From contig OZ244046.1 of the NCBI GenBank assembly GCA_965215055.1, positions 124,001-188,000 of the forward strand: a DNA stretch of 64,000 nucleotides. The letters are read 5' to 3'. The position numbers and the translations under genes were made by a program. Positions 9,501-17,185 of this stretch are shown piece by piece; within the stretch, counting starts at the first letter, position 1, and the number at the start of each line of letters is the position of its first letter. The notes below the pieces were generated by a model. That model was not told the DNA's origin. It searched no databases and worked only from the letters and a program-made list of their open reading frames with translations. The DNA comes from G965215055 sp965215055. GTDB lineage: Bacteria; Pseudomonadota; Gammaproteobacteria; UBA4575.

Positions 9501-9696
9501 GGGGGTGTTGAATTCCAGAGGTGTACATGGGGTTGACCCAGCAGGTAAACCGGAACGAGAACTTGCCGAGCAATACAGGCAAAAAGCTGAAACTACCGAA
9601 AACGCAGGCTATCAACGTTTTGCGACAACACTAAGAAGGTTATCCGAGTTTTATGTTCGCGAGGCTGACAGGATTATCGCTGGATATGGAGGATAA
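6583..9696 (+). CDS. Large AlbA_2 (Schlafen-like) domain protein with helical-repeat C-terminus
   Basis: A 1037-residue protein starting at GTG 6583 behind a GAGGTGG ribosome site. Residues about 15-130 form an AlbA_2 domain: HLEFKEAKN, then IANEGGGYLLLGVAD and a later RSGSSLVPMTEDRL stretch, which resembles the nucleic-acid-binding fold shared with Schlafen proteins. The remaining 900 residues show no P-loop, nuclease triad or membrane span that I can see. They look like long alpha-helical repeats (many Leu/Ala/Trp-rich helices, HEAT-like), with an Asn/Gly-Trp-rich part near 670-720. AlbA_2 proteins are frequent in anti-phage islands, but this architecture is not one I can match to a named system. 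It follows hsdS by 61 bases on the same strand, so co-transcription is likely. It could be an effector or sensor paired with the upstream restriction set. Confidence 0.7.
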   Translation: MPITPQQINLWRSSSEHQHLEFKEAKNQFDFRKLCEYCVAIANEGGGYLLLGVADKPPRPVVGTQAFSNLVGVEEKVFRKLCFQVKVEEVKHPDGRVLVFHIPSRPRGTAYNLDGKYLMRSGSSLVPMTEDRLRVIFDEGKPAPNQSICVDLVAANLLGAWNEGNEADLEVVSQLVQKEYTARVPKVREIVNQSDSPVNLEEGRWCVSERKKVWQNLGANVFDGDLDNLKQCAVTVLSERDPQFELPPRERFTAVIQGKVLKYSPELRKGLAESLALLGTRPADLKRCSRNKREIAAASAVQEILKNADWVLWGSLDDLLPVLAEASPDEFLGAVENALQQTPCPFDKLFSQEEVGIFGRNYLTGLLWALETLAWDKNLLVRACVTLGELASRDPGGNWINRPINSLTTILLPWFPQTTAPIEKRKVALKNLREEVPKVAWKLLLSLLPDKTRTSSGTHKPSWRNTVPDNWQERVSQEEYQEQVSFYAKLTVEMASNDTDRLTELVGQLGSLPPSAFDHILKHLSSEVVSEKPEDQRVEIWTRLTKFARHHRKFSDEKWASSDEIVSKIESIAEKLAPQNPLFLHRRLFVEYDVDLYEEAGNLEEQQQKLEEKRQQAIRCILNYGGMDAVVQFVGDVKSPSRVGHSLGVVAEAEIDEQVLPALLEADNNKLVEFIGSYIWSRRCNNGWEWVDGLDRSGWSVSQMSKFLSCLPFTKEAWKRAAAWLGQSEGEYWTKIDANSPLSHDDFGMAVDKLIENGRPEFAICCLVKMLRDKKPLDRVQSIKALLAAVPLAESFNSMDGYYITEVIKALQNDPETNSEGLFRIEWAYLPLLVHQREDVSLKTLENRLASDPDFFCEAIRRVYRSKKEKIPKEEPSKQSQDIAWNALTLLDAWQTVPGTRPDGVFLPNQFKQWLEQAKKSCTESGHLEGAFISIGKVLIHSPPDPGGLWIHRVIANALNDRNADKMRRGYEMGVLNSRGVHGVDPAGKPERELAEQYRQKAETTENAGYQRFATTLRRLSEFYVREADRIIAGYGG

Positions 9697-9707
9697 CAGG
9701 GAGGGTA

Positions 9708-9932
9708 TTACGAATGTATTTTAAGATTTAACAATGGCGCATATACGGGCTCTTTATATGTAATTCTGAATGACCCAAAATCAGTCGACCCCAATCGGCA
9801 CGGTACAGGCTGAATGGATGAAATGTTGTCCGCAATCATCGGATACGCCTTAATGAAGTCTTTTGAAGACAGCGTCGTACCGTAAACTGGGTAGATGTCA
9901 AGTTTGAGTGATTTGTTCATGGCTTTACTCAT
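9708..9932 (-). CDS. Small hypothetical protein (74 residues), uncertain
   Basis: A minus-strand frame from ATG 9932 to TAA 9708 with balanced composition (KLDIYPVYGTTLSSKDFIKA near the start; CRLGSTDFGSFRITYKEP in the middle). It fills most of the gap between the AlbA_2 gene and the nuo promoter. A TATATAAT stretch sits immediately upstream but no clear ribosome site. No domain recognised. It may be the surviving end of a larger gene at the island edge, or a chance frame. Confidence 0.3.
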   Translation of the reverse strand: MSKAMNKSLKLDIYPVYGTTLSSKDFIKAYPMIADNISSIQPVPCRLGSTDFGSFRITYKEPVYAPLLNLKIHS

Positions 9933-10133
9933 TATATACTTCGCCGTCGAAGATAAAAAGGCGACGGCTTAAGCCCCTGATACAACCATACGAAATTCTG
10001 ATAGCGAGATTAGCGCGTGATAGTGGCATACTATACCTCTTTTGCATGATTTAATGATTCTTCTTGCAAGCCTTTAGTCTAACGAGGTGTTAAGAATAAG
10101 GGGTGAATCAGGTTCTGGTATGAGGACGTCACA
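9933..10133. promoter_or_regulatory. Leader region of the nuo operon with an inverted repeat
   Basis: This 201-base region must carry the nuoA-N promoter. It contains a perfect 7-bp inverted repeat, GCCGTCG at 9943-9949 and CGACGGC at 9962-9968, separated by 12 bases. No T-run follows on either side, so it is more likely an operator or leader hairpin than a terminator. I cannot single out -35 and -10 boxes with confidence. The region also marks the right edge of island 1, so part of it may be imported. Confidence 0.35.
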
Positions 10134-10490
10134 ATGGTCGAGAACTACTTACCCGTTTTAATTTTTATTGCCATTGCGTCAATCATGGGGCTGATTCCCA
10201 TGCTGCTGGGCGTCACTCTTGGCACGCGCACCCGGGATGAAGCAAAGGACTCGCCTTACGAATGCGGGTTTGAGGCCTTTGAAGACGCACGTATGCAGTT
10301 TGACGTGAGATATTACCTGGTTGCAATCCTGTTCATCATCTTTGACCTGGAGATTGCATTTTTGTTTCCTTGGGCCGTTGCCATACGGGAAGTTGGATTG
10401 ATTGGATTTATGGCAATGGCGTTATTTCTTGTCATCCTCACGGTGGGTTTTATCTACGAATGGAAAAAAGGCGCACTGGATTGGGATTGA
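10134..10490 (+). CDS. nuoA: NADH-quinone oxidoreductase subunit A
   Basis: First gene of the complex I operon. The 118-residue product has three hydrophobic helices (about residues 6-28, 62-82 and 88-108) and the family's loop motif SPYECGFEAFEDARMQFDVR, which carries the conserved cysteine. The next stretch, YYLVAILFIIFDLEIAFLFP, is also diagnostic. NuoA lies near the quinone site at the junction of the membrane and peripheral arms. ATG 10134 follows GGTATGAGGA. nuoB starts 19 bases downstream. Confidence 0.97.
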   Translation: MVENYLPVLIFIAIASIMGLIPMLLGVTLGTRTRDEAKDSPYECGFEAFEDARMQFDVRYYLVAILFIIFDLEIAFLFPWAVAIREVGLIGFMAMALFLVILTVGFIYEWKKGALDWD

Positions 10491-10508
10491 ATTTATTTAT
10501 CAAGGCTC

Positions 10509-10985
10509 ATGGGTATTGAAGGTCATCTGGCACAAGGTTTTGTTACTACAAGACTGGACGAATTGATCAACTGGGCACGCACTGGCTCCATGTGGCCCAT
10601 GACCTTCGGGCTTGCGTGTTGTGCGGTAGAGATGATGCACGCTGGCGCATCGCGCTACGACCTGGACCGCTTCGGCGTAATGTTCAGACCAAGCCCGCGA
10701 CAGTCCGACGTCATGATCGTGGCTGGCACTCTCGTCAACAAGATGGCACCGGCTTTGCGTAAGGTTTACGATCAAATGGCCGACCCCAAGTGGGTTATCT
10801 CCATGGGCTCCTGTGCCAATGGCGGGGGCTATTATCACTACTCCTATTCCGTGGTGAGGGGCTGTGATCGTATTGTCCCGGTTGACGTTTACGTACCCGG
10901 TTGTCCGCCCACCGCGGAGGCACTGATGTACGGAATTCTGCAACTGCAAAACAAGATACGCCGCACCAACACGATTGCACGTTGA
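10509..10985 (+). CDS. nuoB: NADH-quinone oxidoreductase subunit B (N2 iron-sulfur cluster)
   Basis: A 158-residue peripheral subunit holding cluster N2, which hands electrons to quinone. The paired cysteines Cys37-Cys38 (GLACCAVEMM) plus GSCANGGG and VPGCPP supply the four ligands expected. The basic RQSDVMIVAGTLV stretch is also conserved. It lies between nuoA and nuoC and ends 12 bases before the chosen nuoC start. Start ATG 10509 gives the usual length. Confidence 0.97.
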   Translation: MGIEGHLAQGFVTTRLDELINWARTGSMWPMTFGLACCAVEMMHAGASRYDLDRFGVMFRPSPRQSDVMIVAGTLVNKMAPALRKVYDQMADPKWVISMGSCANGGGYYHYSYSVVRGCDRIVPVDVYVPGCPPTAEALMYGILQLQNKIRRTNTIAR

Positions 10986-10996
10986 GTGCGTGTTCC

Positions 10997-11722
10997 ATGC
11001 AAGCAAATCCTGATCATCTTCATACAGCCCTGCAGCGCACCTTTGCCTCGCTACTGCAATCGGTCGAGGTAGAAAATGATGAAATAACCGTTGTCGTGAG
11101 TGCGCAGCATCTTGTGCAAATCATGTCACAGCTTCATGAAGCTCCCGATTTTAAGTTTGAACAGCTTGTCGATCTCGCAGGCGTTGACTATCTGGAGTTT
11201 GGCGTGGACGAATGGAATACCCAGACTGCAACTTCATCCGGTTTTAGTCGCGGCGTGGAAAAGGCTTCCTTCGGGCGTTTCACCTTTGATGACGAGCCAG
11301 TGCAGCAGATGACGGATAGACCTCGCTATGCCGTTGTCTATCACTTGCTTTCAATTTCGCGTAATCAACGGTTACGTGTAAAAGTCTTTTGTGAAGATAA
11401 CGACTTTCCAACGATGCCCTCCATGACCGGGACTTGGGCGTCAGCGGACTGGTACGAACGTGAGGCATTTGACCTGTACGGGATTATTTTTGAAGGTCAT
11501 CCTGACTTGCGCCGCATTCTTACCGATTATGGCTTTACCGGGCATCCCTTTCGCAAGGACTTTCCACTCGTTGGTCACGTTGAAGTACGCTATGACCCCG
11601 AGCAAAAGCGCGTGATATATCAACCGGTATCCATTGAGCCGCGCGTTACCGTACCAAAAGTTATTCGTGATGATCACCGTTTTGAGCCTGCTGCCGACAA
11701 ACCCGACCAAGCCGATGTCTGA
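10997..11722 (+). CDS. nuoC: NADH-quinone oxidoreductase subunit C
   Basis: A 241-residue peripheral subunit that scaffolds the arm next to NuoD. Landmarks are FEQLVDLAGVDYL and WYEREAFDLYGI followed by the family signature HPDLRRILTDYGFTGHPFRK. ATG 10997 is chosen: an in-frame upstream ATG at 10901 lies inside nuoB and would add residues unlike the family. The gene overlaps nuoD by eight bases (ATGTCTGA), suggesting translational coupling. C and D are separate genes here, unlike the fused nuoCD of E. coli. Confidence 0.95.
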   Translation: MQANPDHLHTALQRTFASLLQSVEVENDEITVVVSAQHLVQIMSQLHEAPDFKFEQLVDLAGVDYLEFGVDEWNTQTATSSGFSRGVEKASFGRFTFDDEPVQQMTDRPRYAVVYHLLSISRNQRLRVKVFCEDNDFPTMPSMTGTWASADWYEREAFDLYGIIFEGHPDLRRILTDYGFTGHPFRKDFPLVGHVEVRYDPEQKRVIYQPVSIEPRVTVPKVIRDDHRFEPAADKPDQADV

Positions 11723-12968
11723 ATTACGCAACTACACCATGAACTTCGGTCCGCAGCATCCCTCTGCGCATGGTGTACTGCGCCTGGTACTGGAAATGGA
11801 CGGTGAAGTCGTACAGCGTGCTGACCCGCACATCGGTCTGCTGCATCGTGCGACCGAGAAACTTGCCGAAAGCAAGCCCTACAACCACAGCATCGGCTAC
11901 ATGGACAGGCTCGACTACGTCTCCATGATGTGCAACGAGCACGCCTACGTAATGGCGATTGAAAAGCTGGTAGGTATCAGTCCACCGGTTCGCGCACAAT
12001 ACATTCGCGTCATGTTTGACGAGATTACACGCATCCTGAACCACCTGTTGTGGCTGGGTGCGCACGCGCTGGATATTGGCGCAATGACGGTTTTTCTGTA
12101 TGCCTTTCGCGAGCGTGAAGACCTGATGGATTGTTATGAAGCCGTTTCGGGTGCGCGTATGCACGCGACCTATTACCGCCCCGGGGGGGTATATCGTGAC
12201 TTGCCGAACGAGATGCCGAAATACGTCGAATCACGGTGGCATGATAAAAAAGAAGTGAACAAATTAAATCGTGCCAGGAGCGGCTCACTGCTGGACTTTA
12301 TCGAAGACTTTACACAGCGTTTCCCGGCGTGTGTGGACGAGTACGAAACTCTGCTTACGGAAAACAGGATATGGAAGCAGCGCACCGTGGATATTGGCAT
12401 CGTAAGTCCCGAGCGCGCACTGCAACTGGGTTTTACCGGCCCGATGTTGCGAGGTTCCGGCGTAGAGTGGGATTTACGCCGTAAACAGCCTTATGACGTT
12501 TATGAACTTCTCGATTTTCAGATTCCGATAGGCGTAAATGGTGATTGCTATGACCGTTACCTGGTACGCATGGAAGAAATGCGCCAGTCCAATGAAATCA
12601 TTAAACAGTGCGTTACCTGGTTGCGTGCAAACCCCGGCCTCGTCATGGTGGACAATCATAAGGTTACCCCACCAAAGCGTGGTGAGATGAAAATGGGCAT
12701 GGAAGAACTCATACACCACTTCAAACTGTTTACCGAGGGATACTGCCTTCCTGCGGGCGAAGTCTATACTGCAATCGAGCACCCCAAGGGTGAATTTGGT
12801 ATCTATTTACTCTCCGACGGTGCCAACAAGCCGTATCGCTTGAAAATCCGTGCACCGGGATTTGCTCACCTGGCGTCTCTGGACGAAATGGCACGCGGGC
12901 ACATGTTGGCCGACGTAGTCGCAATTATCGGCACGCAGGACATTGTATTTGGGGAGATTGACCGATGA
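11715..12968 (+). CDS. nuoD: NADH-quinone oxidoreductase subunit D (49-kDa type)
   Basis: A 417-residue subunit forming the quinone-reduction cavity with NuoB. It begins MSELRNYTMNFGPQHPSAHG, where FGPQHPSAHG contains the conserved quinone-site histidine, and continues with HIGLLHRATEKLAE and the YVSMMCNEH region holding the conserved tyrosine. It ends with the family's DIVFGEIDR. ATG 11715 is chosen because it begins at the conserved start; an upstream in-frame ATG at 11634 lies within nuoC. It overlaps nuoE by four bases (ATGA). Confidence 0.97.
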   Translation: MSELRNYTMNFGPQHPSAHGVLRLVLEMDGEVVQRADPHIGLLHRATEKLAESKPYNHSIGYMDRLDYVSMMCNEHAYVMAIEKLVGISPPVRAQYIRVMFDEITRILNHLLWLGAHALDIGAMTVFLYAFREREDLMDCYEAVSGARMHATYYRPGGVYRDLPNEMPKYVESRWHDKKEVNKLNRARSGSLLDFIEDFTQRFPACVDEYETLLTENRIWKQRTVDIGIVSPERALQLGFTGPMLRGSGVEWDLRRKQPYDVYELLDFQIPIGVNGDCYDRYLVRMEEMRQSNEIIKQCVTWLRANPGLVMVDNHKVTPPKRGEMKMGMEELIHHFKLFTEGYCLPAGEVYTAIEHPKGEFGIYLLSDGANKPYRLKIRAPGFAHLASLDEMARGHMLADVVAIIGTQDIVFGEIDR

Positions 12969-13471
12969 CGGACTTATCGACCCAGGGAGAGCCTGGCATT
13001 CTATCCGAGCGCGTGCGTGAAGAGATTGACGATTGGCTGCGGCGCTTTCCTGCAGACCAGAAGCAATCGGCAGTACTGGGAGCATTGCGCGCCGTGCAAC
13101 ACGAAGCCGGTTACTTGCCCGTTGAACAAATGAACGCCGTTGCCGAATACCTGGCCATGCCAGCGATCGCGGTATATGAAGTTGCATCATTCTACTCAAT
13201 GTACGAACTTGAACCCGTGGGTAGACATACTATTTCCGTGTGCACAAACCTGTCGTGCATGTTGAATGGTGCAGATGAAATCATCGACTACCTGAAAGGC
13301 AAACTTGATATTGATTTAGGCGAGAGTACGAAAGACGGCAAGTTCTACCTGAAGCGTGAGGAAGAATGTCTTGCCGCTTGCTGTGGCGCACCGATGATGC
13401 AGATAGACCACGTCTACTATGAAAATCTGACGCCTGTGAAAGTCGATAAAATCCTGGACGAACTGAATTAA
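12965..13471 (+). CDS. nuoE: NADH-quinone oxidoreductase subunit E (N1a [2Fe-2S] cluster)
   Basis: A 168-residue thioredoxin-fold subunit of the NADH-oxidising tip. The four ligands for cluster N1a are visible in SVCTNLSCMLNG and CLAACCGAPMMQ. The helical N-terminal part (ALRAVQHEAGYLPVEQM) matches the family. It overlaps nuoD by ATGA and precedes nuoF by 12 bases, giving the standard E-F order. Confidence 0.97.
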   Translation: MTDLSTQGEPGILSERVREEIDDWLRRFPADQKQSAVLGALRAVQHEAGYLPVEQMNAVAEYLAMPAIAVYEVASFYSMYELEPVGRHTISVCTNLSCMLNGADEIIDYLKGKLDIDLGESTKDGKFYLKREEECLAACCGAPMMQIDHVYYENLTPVKVDKILDELN

Positions 13472-13483
13472 ACGGCCGCACCT

Positions 13484-14785
13484 ATGCAACGCAACAACGT
13501 TTGCTACAAGACACTGCAATTTGACCAGCCCTGGACGTTGGAAAACTACAGGCGCGTGGGAGGTTACTTGGCCTGGGAGAGGATTTTGCGTGAACAAACC
13601 CCGCCTGACGAAGTTATTGCCCAGGTCAAGGCCTCAGGTCTTCGTGGACGGGGCGGCGCAGGGTTTCCGACGGGCTTGAAGTGGAGCTTTATGCCGAGGG
13701 ATGCAAGTACACAAAGCTACGTAGTATGCAACTCGGACGAATCAGAGCCCGGCACGTGCAAGGACCGTGACATCCTGCAATTTAATCCGCACGCCGTGAT
13801 TGAAGGGATGGCCATTGCCGGTTATGCCATGTGTGCAACCACGGGTTACAACTATCTGCGCGGCGAATTTATCAACGAACCTTACCTGCGGTTCAAACAG
13901 GCGCTGGACGAGGCGTATGCAGCGGGTTACCTGGGTGAGAACGTCCTGGGATCGAACGTTACTTTTTTCCTGCATGACGTCCTGGGCGCAGGTGCCTATA
14001 TCTGTGGTGAAGAAACCGCATTGCTCGAATCCTTGGAAGGTAAGAAGGGACTGCCTCGTTTCAAGCCGCCGTTTCCGGCCAGTTTTGGCCTGTACGGAAA
14101 GCCAACCACGATCAACAATACCGAAACATTTGCGTCCGTGCCAAGCATCATGCTTGAGGGAGCAGAGTGGTTCTCTTCAATGGGCGTGGAAAAGAGCGGT
14201 GGTACAAAATGCTTTTCCGTATCCGGGCACGTCAATCATCCGGGCAACTTTGAAATTCCGCTTGGCACGCCTTTTTCAGAGCTGCTCGAAATGGCGGGCG
14301 GAATACGCACGGGGGGCGTGCTCAAGGCAGTGATACCGGGCGGCTCATCTGTTCCGGTGGTGCCGGGTGCAATCATGCTCGACACGAACATGGACTACGA
14401 ATCGATTGCGCAGGCGGGCTCCCTGTTGGGTTCCGGCGCAGTTGTGATCATGGATGATACGACGGACATGGTAAAGGTCTTGCAACGTATCTCGCGCTTC
14501 TACTTCTCCGAATCATGTGGTCAATGTACCCCGTGCAGGGAAGGTACAGGTTGGCTGTATCGCATGCTTACCCGCATTGTCGAGGGTGAAGGCAACATGG
14601 GGGACATAGAAAAGCTGGATGACGTTGCCTACAAGATAGAAGGGAGGACGATCTGTGCCCTGGGTGACGCAGCCGCCATGCCCGTGCACAGTTTTATCAA
14701 GCACTATCGCCAAGAATTTGTCCACTACATTAAACACGGCTACAGCATCGTGGACGTGCCTGTTAAAGAAAGTATCGTGGCATAA
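13484..14785 (+). CDS. nuoF: NADH-quinone oxidoreductase subunit F (FMN and NADH binding)
   Basis: A 433-residue catalytic subunit that oxidises NADH with FMN and passes electrons to cluster N3. Seen: the glycine-rich nucleotide motif GLRGRGGAGFPTGLKW, the GAGAYICGEETALLESLEG stretch at the FMN site, and the N3 ligands in ESCGQCTPCREGTGW plus a later TICALGD cysteine. Length is normal. It sits between nuoE and nuoG with short gaps (12 and 18 bases). Confidence 0.97.
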   Translation: MQRNNVCYKTLQFDQPWTLENYRRVGGYLAWERILREQTPPDEVIAQVKASGLRGRGGAGFPTGLKWSFMPRDASTQSYVVCNSDESEPGTCKDRDILQFNPHAVIEGMAIAGYAMCATTGYNYLRGEFINEPYLRFKQALDEAYAAGYLGENVLGSNVTFFLHDVLGAGAYICGEETALLESLEGKKGLPRFKPPFPASFGLYGKPTTINNTETFASVPSIMLEGAEWFSSMGVEKSGGTKCFSVSGHVNHPGNFEIPLGTPFSELLEMAGGIRTGGVLKAVIPGGSSVPVVPGAIMLDTNMDYESIAQAGSLLGSGAVVIMDDTTDMVKVLQRISRFYFSESCGQCTPCREGTGWLYRMLTRIVEGEGNMGDIEKLDDVAYKIEGRTICALGDAAAMPVHSFIKHYRQEFVHYIKHGYSIVDVPVKESIVA

Positions 14786-14803
14786 CCGGCCGTCATTTTT
14801 CCC

Positions 14804-17185
14804 ATGTCCTCGTCAACCGTTCAACTATTTATTAACGACAGGGAAGTATCGGCACCCAGGGGCGCCATGCTGATTGAAGTTGCCGATCAGCAAGGCATTG
14901 ACATCCCGCGTTTTTGTTACCACAAAAAACTATCCGTTGCGGCAAACTGTCGTATGTGCATGGTAGAAGTGGAAAAGGTTCCCAAGCCATTGCCAGCGTG
15001 TGCTACGCCGGTTACCGAAGGCATGAAAGTCTACACCAGGTCTCCCCTGGCACTGGATGCACAAAAAAGCACCATGGAATTCCTGTTGATCAATCATCCG
15101 CTTGACTGCCCGGTGTGCGACCAGGGCGGTGAATGCGAACTCCAGGACGTCGCCATGGGTTATGGCAAAGACGTTTCGCGTTACGTGGAAAGGAAGCGCG
15201 TAGTGCCGGACAAGGATATTGGCCCCCTGGTTTCTACCGACATGACGCGCTGTATTCACTGTACGCGCTGTGTCCGTTTTGGCAGTGAAATTGCGGGATT
15301 GCGCGAGCTTGGGGCGACGGGTCGTGGCGAATTCATGGAAATTGGCACCTACGTGGAGCATTCACTTGCTTCCGAACTGTCTGGCAACGTCATCGACGTG
15401 TGTCCGGTTGGTGCGCTCAATGCCAGGCCTTCTCGCATGACGGCGCGCTCATGGGAAATGCTGCAAGCTGCCTCGATTGCGCCACACGACAGTGTCGGCT
15501 CCAATATCTACCTCCATACCTTGCGCGATAAAGTGATGCGTGTTGTGCCCAGGGAAAACGAGATGTTGAACGAGACCTGGATATCGGATCGTGACCGGTT
15601 CAGCTACCAGGGCATACATGCAAGTGATCGGGCTACCCGGCCCATGCTTAAAGAAGAGAATGGTTGGCAGGTGCGGAATTGGGATACCTGCCTGGACCGT
15701 GTAGCGGAAGAATTGACACGACATCCGGCCGAACAGGTAGGAGTATTGGCTGCGCCGCATTCAACGCTGGAAGAACTGTACCTGCTGCAAAAAATATTTC
15801 GGCGGCTGAACGTTCAAAACATTGACCACCGTACGCGACAAATCGATTTTACCGACCAGGAAGCCATGCCGCTATTTCCATACCTGGGGCAATCGATGGC
15901 ATCCGTTGAAAAAAACGACGCCTTGTTTTTAATCGGTTGCGACATTCGACTGGAACAGCCCATGCTTGCGCATCGCATGCGCAAGGCAAGTAAAAGGAAT
16001 TGCGTGGTTGCAGCAATGAACTCACGGAAGCTTGATTTTTTCTTCGCCGATGAGACTACGTGGGATCTGGCACCGCAACGATGGGTATCTGCCCTGGCTG
16101 AGATTGCCGGGTGCGCACAGTCGAACGCATTACAGCAACTTCCGGCCACGTTGCAGAACATTATTGTAGAGGTCCATGTTTCTGCCCGGGCGCGACAGAT
16201 TTTCGAATTGTTGAATAACGCCAGCCAGGCAAGCGTATTGCTTGGTGCTATTGCGGAGAGTCATCCCCAGTCCTCGGTATTGCGTACACTGGGTAATTTT
16301 ATTGCAAGCGTTACCAGTTCAAATTTCGGCATCATTGCACAGGCGGGTAATACGGCCGGCGCGTGGCTGAGCGGAGTAATTCCGCATCGGCTGCCTGTCG
16401 GCGTGGAAAATCCGAATACCGGCTTGCATGCAGCTGCAATGCTCGCCAGCCCGAGACGGGCTTACGTACTGGTAAACCTGGAGCCGGAATTCGATTTTGC
16501 AGACGCACCAGCGACCGTCAATGCGATGCGACAGGCCGATCTCGTAGTGATGTTCACCCCTTACGTCACCGAACAAATGCAGGAATACGCCGACGTAATA
16601 TTACCCATTGCGACTTTTACTGAAACCGATGGCACCTACGTGAACGCGGAAGGGCGATGGCAGACCGTGACCGCATCCATTTCCGCACTTGAAGATTCAC
16701 GTCCTGCCTGGCGGGTCTTGCGCGCACTTGCCAACAGGCTTGGTTTTGAAGACGTGCGTTATCAGTCCAGCGGGCAAATACGGGATGAAATCAAGGCACT
16801 GTTGGAAGAGAGAACCGCGTTTGACGGCAACATGGGTGACGTAGACCAGGTAAACCTGCAAGCAGACCAGGGCAACCTGTTTCGAGTATCCAGCACGCCG
16901 GTTTACGCGGTCGACAACGTCGTGCGCCGCGCGAGCGCGTTACAGGACACTGCGTATGAAAAGCTGCCTTGCGTTTCAATGTGTGAACAGCAGGCGCGCG
17001 AGCTGGACGTATTACACGAGGAGACGGTTCGTGTCGTACAAGGCCACCAGGAATTGACGTTACCCTTGCAACTGGATGAAACGTTGCCGATGAACTGTGT
17101 CTGGATACAAAAAAGCGCCCGGCAGTTTGATCAGCTTGGCACGGCCATCGCGCCGATAGAGATACACAAGGTGTCACATGCTTGA
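14804..17185 (+). CDS. nuoG: NADH-quinone oxidoreductase subunit G
   Basis: A 793-residue multi-cluster subunit carrying electrons through the peripheral arm. N-terminal [2Fe-2S] ligands Cys38, Cys49, Cys52 and Cys66; His98-Cys102-Cys105-Cys111 (HPLDCPVCDQGGEC) for cluster N5; Cys150, Cys153, Cys156 and Cys200 for the next [4Fe-4S] cluster. The extra N7 cysteines present in E. coli NuoG are not seen: the matching stretch reads PHDSVGSNI. The C-terminal 570 residues are a degenerate molybdopterin-oxidoreductase fold, as usual. It overlaps nuoH by eight bases. Confidence 0.96.
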   Translation: MSSSTVQLFINDREVSAPRGAMLIEVADQQGIDIPRFCYHKKLSVAANCRMCMVEVEKVPKPLPACATPVTEGMKVYTRSPLALDAQKSTMEFLLINHPLDCPVCDQGGECELQDVAMGYGKDVSRYVERKRVVPDKDIGPLVSTDMTRCIHCTRCVRFGSEIAGLRELGATGRGEFMEIGTYVEHSLASELSGNVIDVCPVGALNARPSRMTARSWEMLQAASIAPHDSVGSNIYLHTLRDKVMRVVPRENEMLNETWISDRDRFSYQGIHASDRATRPMLKEENGWQVRNWDTCLDRVAEELTRHPAEQVGVLAAPHSTLEELYLLQKIFRRLNVQNIDHRTRQIDFTDQEAMPLFPYLGQSMASVEKNDALFLIGCDIRLEQPMLAHRMRKASKRNCVVAAMNSRKLDFFFADETTWDLAPQRWVSALAEIAGCAQSNALQQLPATLQNIIVEVHVSARARQIFELLNNASQASVLLGAIAESHPQSSVLRTLGNFIASVTSSNFGIIAQAGNTAGAWLSGVIPHRLPVGVENPNTGLHAAAMLASPRRAYVLVNLEPEFDFADAPATVNAMRQADLVVMFTPYVTEQMQEYADVILPIATFTETDGTYVNAEGRWQTVTASISALEDSRPAWRVLRALANRLGFEDVRYQSSGQIRDEIKALLEERTAFDGNMGDVDQVNLQADQGNLFRVSSTPVYAVDNVVRRASALQDTAYEKLPCVSMCEQQARELDVLHEETVRVVQGHQELTLPLQLDETLPMNCVWIQKSARQFDQLGTAIAPIEIHKVSHA

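Larger units (their letters stand above)
1579..10000. mobile_element. Defence island 1, inserted between tRNA-Leu and nuoA (boundaries approximate)
   Basis: In many gammaproteobacteria secG-tRNA-Leu is followed directly by nuoA. Here about 8.5 kb intervene, carrying vapBC, a nuclease-fused methylase, a DUF4145 protein, a frameshifted hsdS, an AlbA_2 protein and a small minus-strand ORF. The content is wholly defence or addiction genes, and the local base use changes (vapBC is GC-rich, the restriction genes AT-richer than nuo). No integrase, transposase or convincing repeat of the tRNA 3' end is seen; the best echo is only 8 bases (ATCGGCAC near 9794). The right edge lies somewhere between 9697 and the nuo promoter region. 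That it is an insertion is inferred from gene order, not from attachment sites. Confidence 0.65.

Noticed and set aside
9793..9801. ATCGGCAC echo of the tRNA-Leu 3' end as an attachment site for island 1
   Set aside because: Only 8 bases match, the flanks differ, and such a match is not rare enough in this region.
10901..10996. ATG 10901 as the start of nuoC
   Set aside because: It lies inside nuoB and would add residues not found in NuoC.
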